Below are positions 23,903 to 27,235 of a stretch of 27,235 bases of DNA, piece after piece. Below the pieces are notes generated by a model. That model was not told the DNA's origin and did no database searches. It saw nothing but the letters and a program-made list of their open reading frames with translations. Position 1 is the stretch's first letter; every line of letters starts with the position of its first letter. This DNA is from an uncultured Oscillospiraceae bacterium. Its GTDB lineage: Bacteria; Bacillota; Clostridia; Oscillospirales; Ruminococcaceae. The translations under genes were made by a program, and so were the position numbers. Location of the stretch: contig CABUEI010000026.1 in assembly GCA_902490585.1 (NCBI GenBank), forward strand, positions 1-27,235, in the 5' to 3' direction.

Positions 23903-25207
23903 TTACTTATTCACAAACTCCGCCAGCACACTGTAAAGCTCATGCGGATTAATAGGCTTTGATATATGATAATTCATGCCTGCGTCTATTGTACGTTTCT
24001 GCTCTTCTGCAAACGCATCGGCAGTCATAGCGATTATCGGTATTGTTTTTGCATCTGCACGGTCAAGTGCCCTTATCGTGCGTGTTGCTTCAAGTCCGTC
24101 CATTTCGGGCATTCTTACGTCCATAAGTATTGCACTGAATGTACCGGGCTGAGACTTTTCAAATGTTTCAACCGCAATTCTGCCGTTTTCTGCGGTAGTT
24201 ATTATACAGCCTGCCTGCTCAAGAATTATCTTTGCGACAAATGTATTTATCTCATTGTCCTCAACGAGCAGTATCTTCTTATTCTGAAGTGACGTATCAG
24301 GCTTGTACTGTGCCAAATCATCAACCGGTGCCTCGGTAACAGGAAGATATAGATCTACAGTAAATTCTGTACCCTCGCCGAGCTTGCTCTTTACAGATAT
24401 AGTTCCGCCCATAGCTTCTACAAGGCTCTTTACTATAGGTAAACCAAGGCCTGTACCTTTTGAACTGTTACTGAGCTTTGAGTGTTCCTGAGAAAACGGG
24501 TCATATATGTGTTCTAAAAACTCCTCGCTCATGCCGACACCGTTATCACGCACATAAAAACGCATACCGGCTTTATCATCAACAGTAGGAAGATTTTCAA
24601 GTATGATAGATACTTCTCCGCCCTCTGGTGTAAACTTTCCGGCATTGGAAAGCAGATTGAAGAATATCTGATTAAATCTCAGTTTATCTACAAGAATACA
24701 TTCAGGACCTTCGTCCATCTGACATATAAAGTGTATATTCCGCTGATTCATAAGCGGACGTATTACAGTATTTATTGAAATTACAAATTCTTTTTTCGTT
24801 AAAGGCTCGGGATTGAGCGTAAGATTGCCGTTTTCTATTTTGCTCATATCAAGAATATCATTGATAAGTCCGAGCAAGAACTTGCTGGAGGCTGATATCT
24901 TTGCAAGATAATTGCGGACAGTTTCTATATCGTCCTCTTTCTGCGCAAGATGCGTAAGACCGATTATAGCGTTCATCGGGGTACGGATATCATGGCTCAT
25001 TCGTGAAAGGAACTCACTCTTCGCCTTTGCGGCTGACTTGGCTGATTCGATAGCCGTTTCCAATTCTGCATTTTTAAGTTTAATTCTTCGGTAAGCCTTG
25101 CCCTGCGTTGTTCTTCGACTGTAATGTCGCACCACACATAAACTACCGCATAGCTGGCATTGATAATAAGCCAACCGGGATTTGCAAGCTGTACCCATAT
25201 AAAACAA
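23903..25207 (-). CDS. Kinase and receiver part of the split hybrid kinase
   Basis: Open frame of 434 codons. Only residues from about 44 on (LKNAELETAIE) belong to the real protein; the first 43 are out-of-frame sequence overlapping the sensor part. HisKA holds the phospho-accepting H72 in RMSHDIRTPMN. The HATPase has the N box around FFNLLSNAGKFT (182-193), DNGVGM (221-226) and GTGLGLP (251-257). A receiver domain (about 310-434) has LLVEDNE, phospho-acceptor D363 in LMDVRMPEMDG, a conserved T395 and K417 in SKPIN. All catalytic residues are intact. Family members autophosphorylate and pass phosphate to their own receiver. There is no DNA-binding output domain, so a separate Hpt or regulator would be needed. 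It lacks a good start signal of its own. Confidence 0.75.
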   Translation of the reverse strand: MFYMGTACKSRLAYYQCQLCGSLCVVRHYSRRTTQGKAYRRIKLKNAELETAIESAKSAAKAKSEFLSRMSHDIRTPMNAIIGLTHLAQKEDDIETVRNYLAKISASSKFLLGLINDILDMSKIENGNLTLNPEPLTKKEFVISINTVIRPLMNQRNIHFICQMDEGPECILVDKLRFNQIFFNLLSNAGKFTPEGGEVSIILENLPTVDDKAGMRFYVRDNGVGMSEEFLEHIYDPFSQEHSKLSNSSKGTGLGLPIVKSLVEAMGGTISVKSKLGEGTEFTVDLYLPVTEAPVDDLAQYKPDTSLQNKKILLVEDNEINTFVAKIILEQAGCIITTAENGRIAVETFEKSQPGTFSAILMDVRMPEMDGLEATRTIRALDRADAKTIPIIAMTADAFAEEQKRTIDAGMNYHISKPINPHELYSVLAEFVNK

Positions 25208-25764
25208 CCTGTCGTAATAAAGAACGACGCTAATAAGAATACGTTAATTCTCGGAAAAATTTTCTTCCAGTGAGTAAGTACCATGATAAGTCCGAATACG
25301 GAATAATACATTATAATTCCTACTCCTAAAGGCATGAACAGAATACCTCTTTCATACTCTATATTTTCCGAAAGCTTGAAATACAGACCGGTAAACGGAT
25401 TTGTAAGTGCACTTATAAAGAATATGATGTAAGGAATCATAACAATGAAAATATGCCGATTCATTCTTTTCGGCGTAAAATCTTTATGTATGATTACATA
25501 GGCATACGCTACCCACACCGCCGCCAGAAACGGCATACTTGCAACATACACCGTCATGAGTATCTGATATGCCCACCAGTTAGTTATATCATTCATTGCA
25601 ACAGATGATACAATATCTATCACAACATTCACGATGCTTAAAATCAGTACAAGGTAAAATGTCCTCGACTGGATATCCTTTTCAGTCCTGTGCCCCGGGC
25701 GTTCCTTTATCAACATGATAAGGAAAATCGCAAGTGCAAAGAAGTCGGTTTCAACGTGCCACAT
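24997..25764 (-). CDS. Membrane sensor part of the split hybrid kinase
   Basis: Open frame of 255 codons. It has about seven hydrophobic helices: near residues 7-20, 36-56, 64-90, 103-123, 142-163, 174-191 and 195-210. A short cytosolic segment, CDITVEEQRRARLTEELNLK, starts a coiled coil. The last 25 or so residues (from MQNWKRL on) are out-of-frame sequence past the break at 25071-25075. No known periplasmic ligand domain is present; sensing is probably within the membrane. The ATG at 25764 follows a GGAGGAA that is 14 bases away, longer than usual, but a TAA four codons upstream in the same frame leaves no earlier start. Confidence 0.72.
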   Translation of the reverse strand: MWHVETDFFALAIFLIMLIKERPGHRTEKDIQSRTFYLVLILSIVNVVIDIVSSVAMNDITNWWAYQILMTVYVASMPFLAAVWVAYAYVIIHKDFTPKRMNRHIFIVMIPYIIFFISALTNPFTGLYFKLSENIEYERGILFMPLGVGIIMYYSVFGLIMVLTHWKKIFPRINVFLLASFFITTGCFIWVQLANPGWLIINASYAVVYVWCDITVEEQRRARLTEELNLKMQNWKRLSNQPSQPQRRRVSSFHE

Positions 25765-25838
25765 ATTTAGTTATATATTTCCTCCAAACGCCCGCAGGGA
25801 GCGACTCTCACAACATTGACATATATTGTAAGATAGCT

Positions 25839-25861
25839 GTTGTATAATAATATTACACAAC
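25839..25861. repeat. Near-perfect palindrome in the hybrid kinase leader
   Basis: GTTGTATAATA (25839-25849) and TATTACACAAC (25851-25861) are 11-base arms around one base, with a single mismatch that would be a G-U pair in RNA. It lies 12-34 bases downstream of the predicted kinase transcription start, so it could be an operator or a leader hairpin. Confidence 0.45.
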
Positions 25862-25879
25862 CAAATTCAAATAATGTAT

Positions 25880-25908
25880 ATTATACCACCTTTTCCCATG
25901 CTTTTCAA
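25880..25908 (-). promoter_or_regulatory. Sigma-A promoter of the hybrid kinase gene
   Basis: On the minus strand, TTGAAA (25908-25903), a 17-base spacer and TATAAT (25885-25880). This gives a leader of about 110 bases. Confidence 0.82.
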
Positions 25909-26010
25909 GTAGTTTTACACTTTATCAGGATAAAATTTTGAATTTTGTGCAAAATTATTTGAACAAAATAAAAGCATTTCCTGATTGTAAAGGATTCAAC
26001 GGATAATATT

Positions 26011-26044
26011 AAACGGGCATCGGAATTAAATCCGACACCCGTTT
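26011..26044 (-). terminator. Terminator-like hairpin downstream of the FN3 gene
   Basis: AAACGGG and TCGGA (26011-26024, with CA between) pair with TCCGA and CCCGTTT (26031-26044), giving 12 bp with a 2x2 internal loop and a 6-nt loop. On the minus strand CCCGTTTAATATTATCC follows. It is 180 bases past the FN3 stop codon, so it would terminate that transcript after the nested stem-loop element. Confidence 0.6.
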
Positions 26045-26068
26045 CAATTTATTATGTGTTGTAATAAC

Positions 26069-26141
26069 CTCAGACATAAAATCCGCCAAAAGCGGATTTT
26101 GCCGTGCAAAAGCACGACTTGCGGCACACCGCCTGTCTGAG
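26069..26141. repeat. Nested stem-loop element (possible mobile palindromic repeat or structured RNA)
   Basis: A 73-base unit with perfect 8-bp ends, CTCAGACA (26069-26076) and TGTCTGAG (26134-26141). Inside are a perfect 9-bp hairpin (AAAATCCGC 26078-26086 with GCGGATTTT 26092-26100) and a 5-bp hairpin (CGTGC 26103-26107 with GCACG 26112-26116), followed by GCGGC and CCGCC that could pair with other parts. AAC lies immediately outside both ends, which may be a 3-base target duplication or chance. The structure is seen; its class is not known to me. Confidence 0.5.
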
Positions 26142-26224
26142 AACATTTTAACATAAAAACTTTTGCCCAAAAAGCATAAGACAGCGTACCGTCGTGTCGG
26201 CTGACACCGACTTATTTTATGTTA

Positions 26225-27235
26225 TTATGATTCTGTCGCCGCCGCAAGTCTTGTGTAACCGCCGTATTCGGTAACACCGCCTGTTGTCTTATATGATGCT
26301 ATTCTGAATGTATATGTAGTTGCAGCTTTAAGACCGCTGACATTGCAAGTAACTGCCGTATTGACATCTGTTTTAAGTATCTGTGTCCACTGACCGCCCT
26401 TGTACTGTTCTACAACATAACCGGTAGCGGAATTATTCTTTGCCCACTGTAAAGCGAGCGTTGTATTTGTACCGCTCTTCTTTACAAACGATGTAACATT
26501 TGACGGAATCGTGGTTGCCGCAAGTCTTGTATAATCGCTGTAAGAAGAACCGTTGAACGCTCTTATTCTGAACGTGTAGGTTGTTCCTGCCGCAAGACTG
26601 CTTACAGTGTGATTAACTGTCGTGTTATCGGTTGTTCTCAGAATTTCAACCCACTTACCTCCGGTGTACCTTTCAACAGAGTATCCTGTTGCATTTGCAT
26701 TTTTATCCCACTGTAAAGTAAGCGTTGAACTTGTGGCTGATTTTCTTGCAAATGAAGTAACATTACCCAGCTTATCAGCCTTATCGGTTACTGCCGCAAG
26801 TCTTGTATAATCGCTGTACAGAACGGTTGTTCCTACTGTTTTATACGCTCTTATACGGAATGTATAGGTTGTTCCTGCCGCAAGACCGCTTACTGTATCA
26901 GTAACGGTAGAGTTATCGGTTGTTTTCAGAATTTCAACCCACTTACCGCCGGTGTATCTTTCAACAGAGTATCCTGTTGCACTTGTATTTCTATCCCACT
27001 GTAAAGTAAGCGTTGAAGCGGTTGACGCTTTCTTTGTGAATGAGGTTACATTCGCTACGGCTGTACCTGCCGCAAGTCTTGTATAATCACTGTATACAAC
27101 CGCTGTTCCTTCATTCCTGTATGCTCTTATACGGAATGTGTATACACTGCCTGTTGCAAGGCTGCCAGCATTATATGTCACTGTAGTGTTATCGGATGTT
27201 TTCAGTAACTGAGTCCACTTACCGCCCTTGTATAT
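26225..27235 (-). CDS. Tandem fibronectin type III protein, C-terminal part
   Basis: The frame runs off the right edge of the window, so only the last 336 residues are visible. They consist of three complete fibronectin type III repeats and part of a fourth. Each complete repeat starts with VTSF and carries LTLQW (or LALQW), ATGY.VE.Y.GG.W..IL in mid-repeat, and TTYTFRI and YTRLAA at the end. The protein ends shortly after the last repeat (YTRLAAATES) with no LPxTG signal, dockerin, membrane anchor or catalytic domain in view; any of these could lie upstream. FN3 arrays like this are common spacers in secreted or cell-wall proteins of gut Clostridia. The GTG at 27181 is internal and is not the true start. 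Confidence 0.88.
   Translation of the reverse strand: MYKGGKWTQLLKTSDNTTVTYNAGSLATGSVYTFRIRAYRNEGTAVVYSDYTRLAAGTAVANVTSFTKKASTASTLTLQWDRNTSATGYSVERYTGGKWVEILKTTDNSTVTDTVSGLAAGTTYTFRIRAYKTVGTTVLYSDYTRLAAVTDKADKLGNVTSFARKSATSSTLTLQWDKNANATGYSVERYTGGKWVEILRTTDNTTVNHTVSSLAAGTTYTFRIRAFNGSSYSDYTRLAATTIPSNVTSFVKKSGTNTTLALQWAKNNSATGYVVEQYKGGQWTQILKTDVNTAVTCNVSGLKAATTYTFRIASYKTTGGVTEYGGYTRLAAATES
26228..27235 (-). repeat. Tandem FN3-coding DNA repeats
   Basis: Repeat units by the VTSF boundary are 27049-26762 (96 codons), 26761-26498 (88 codons) and 26497-26228 (90 codons), with a partial unit at 27235-27050. The first two complete units are close to identical in DNA over long stretches; GAATTTCAACC, for example, recurs exactly 288 bases apart (26641 and 26929). 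The last unit is the most diverged. Confidence 0.85.

Larger units (their letters stand above)
23903..25764 (-). pseudogene. Hybrid histidine kinase/response regulator, split by a frameshift
   Basis: Two overlapping reading frames together encode one membrane hybrid sensor kinase: about seven N-terminal membrane helices, a coiled coil, HisKA, HATPase and a receiver domain. The break is at the A5 run on the minus strand (plus 25075-25071). The first frame reads TEELNLKMQN; the second, one base back, reads LKNAELETAIESAK. Adding one A would give TEELNLKNAELETAIE, the expected continuous coiled coil. The event is therefore a one-base deletion in a homopolymer, a sequencing error, or less likely recoding by -1 slippage. 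If real, the kinase is uncoupled from its sensor. The promoter at 25880-25908 and the terminator at 23858-23891 frame a single-gene unit. Confidence 0.8.
25765..26224. other. 460-base spacer between the hybrid kinase and the FN3 gene
   Basis: No credible gene. From left to right it holds the kinase leader, a 23-bp near-palindrome (25839-25861), the kinase promoter (25880-25908), an AT-rich stretch, a terminator-like hairpin (26011-26044), a nested stem-loop element (26069-26141), and a small imperfect hairpin around 26196-26211 (GTCGG/CCGAC) close to the FN3 stop. The only open frame of note, 36 codons at 26154-26044 on the minus strand, is explained by the stem-loop element. Confidence 0.6.

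Noticed and set aside
25816..25848. Plus-strand TTGACA and TATAAT in the kinase leader as a promoter
   Set aside because: The spacer is 21 bases, too long for sigma-A, and no plus-strand gene follows.
26044..26154. A 36-codon open frame on the minus strand across the nested stem-loop element
   Set aside because: Its sequence is dictated by the inverted repeats, there is no ribosome binding site at a good distance, and the translation shows no protein-like pattern.
26069..27235. CRISPR array
   Set aside because: The repeated DNA at the right end codes for FN3 domains of 88-96 codons; there are no short regular repeats with unique spacers and no cas genes.

Overview
The window looks like chromosome from a low- to mid-GC anaerobic Firmicute of the class Clostridia, most likely an Oscillospiraceae/Ruminococcaceae gut bacterium related to Ruminococcus or [Eubacterium] siraeum. 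The pointers are strong GGAGG or GAAAGGA ribosome binding sites, near-consensus sigma-A promoters with 17-bp spacers, many compact intrinsic terminators, an XRE-cupin/acyl-CoA ligase pair, and a fibronectin type III surface-type protein. The genus is an inference from gene content; no rRNA or other taxonomic marker is present.

Layout. (1) 8513 to 59, minus strand: a complete arginine operon in the order argG, argH, a GNAT acetyltransferase, argC, argJ, argB, argD, argF. It has a promoter at 8583-8610 and a terminator hairpin at 5-35. With the acetyl-recycling ArgJ, these enzymes take glutamate to arginine. (2) 8754-12047, plus strand: a small XRE regulator divergent from argG, then a metal-resistance unit of a CadC/SmtB-type ArsR sensor and a P1B-type Zn/Cd/Pb-exporting ATPase, with ArsR-type operators in front of both genes. 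(3) 12218-13438, plus strand: a very acidic protein of unknown function. (4) 19281 to 13491, minus strand: tRNA-Lys(UUU), endonuclease III (nth), a ComEA-like helix-hairpin-helix membrane protein, an XRE-cupin regulator, a medium-chain acyl-CoA ligase, DprA with an unusually long linker, and a YjbR/MmcQ protein. (5) 19541-23784, plus strand: an LCM/TcmP-type methyltransferase and carB, each with its own promoter and terminator; no carA is nearby. CarB would help make the carbamoyl phosphate used by ArgF. (6) 25764 to 23903, minus strand: a seven-helix hybrid sensor kinase broken by a one-base frameshift in an A5 run. (7) 26225 to the right edge, minus strand: the C-terminal end of a tandem fibronectin type III protein.

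Most of the window is housekeeping. I see no CRISPR array, transposase, phage module or clear defence island, and no complete undescribed system that I would defend. The items most worth a second look are the frameshifted hybrid kinase, a compact nested stem-loop element at 26069-26141, the DprA linker, the paired metal-sensor operators, the palindrome at the start of the XRE-cupin transcript, and the unknown acidic protein.
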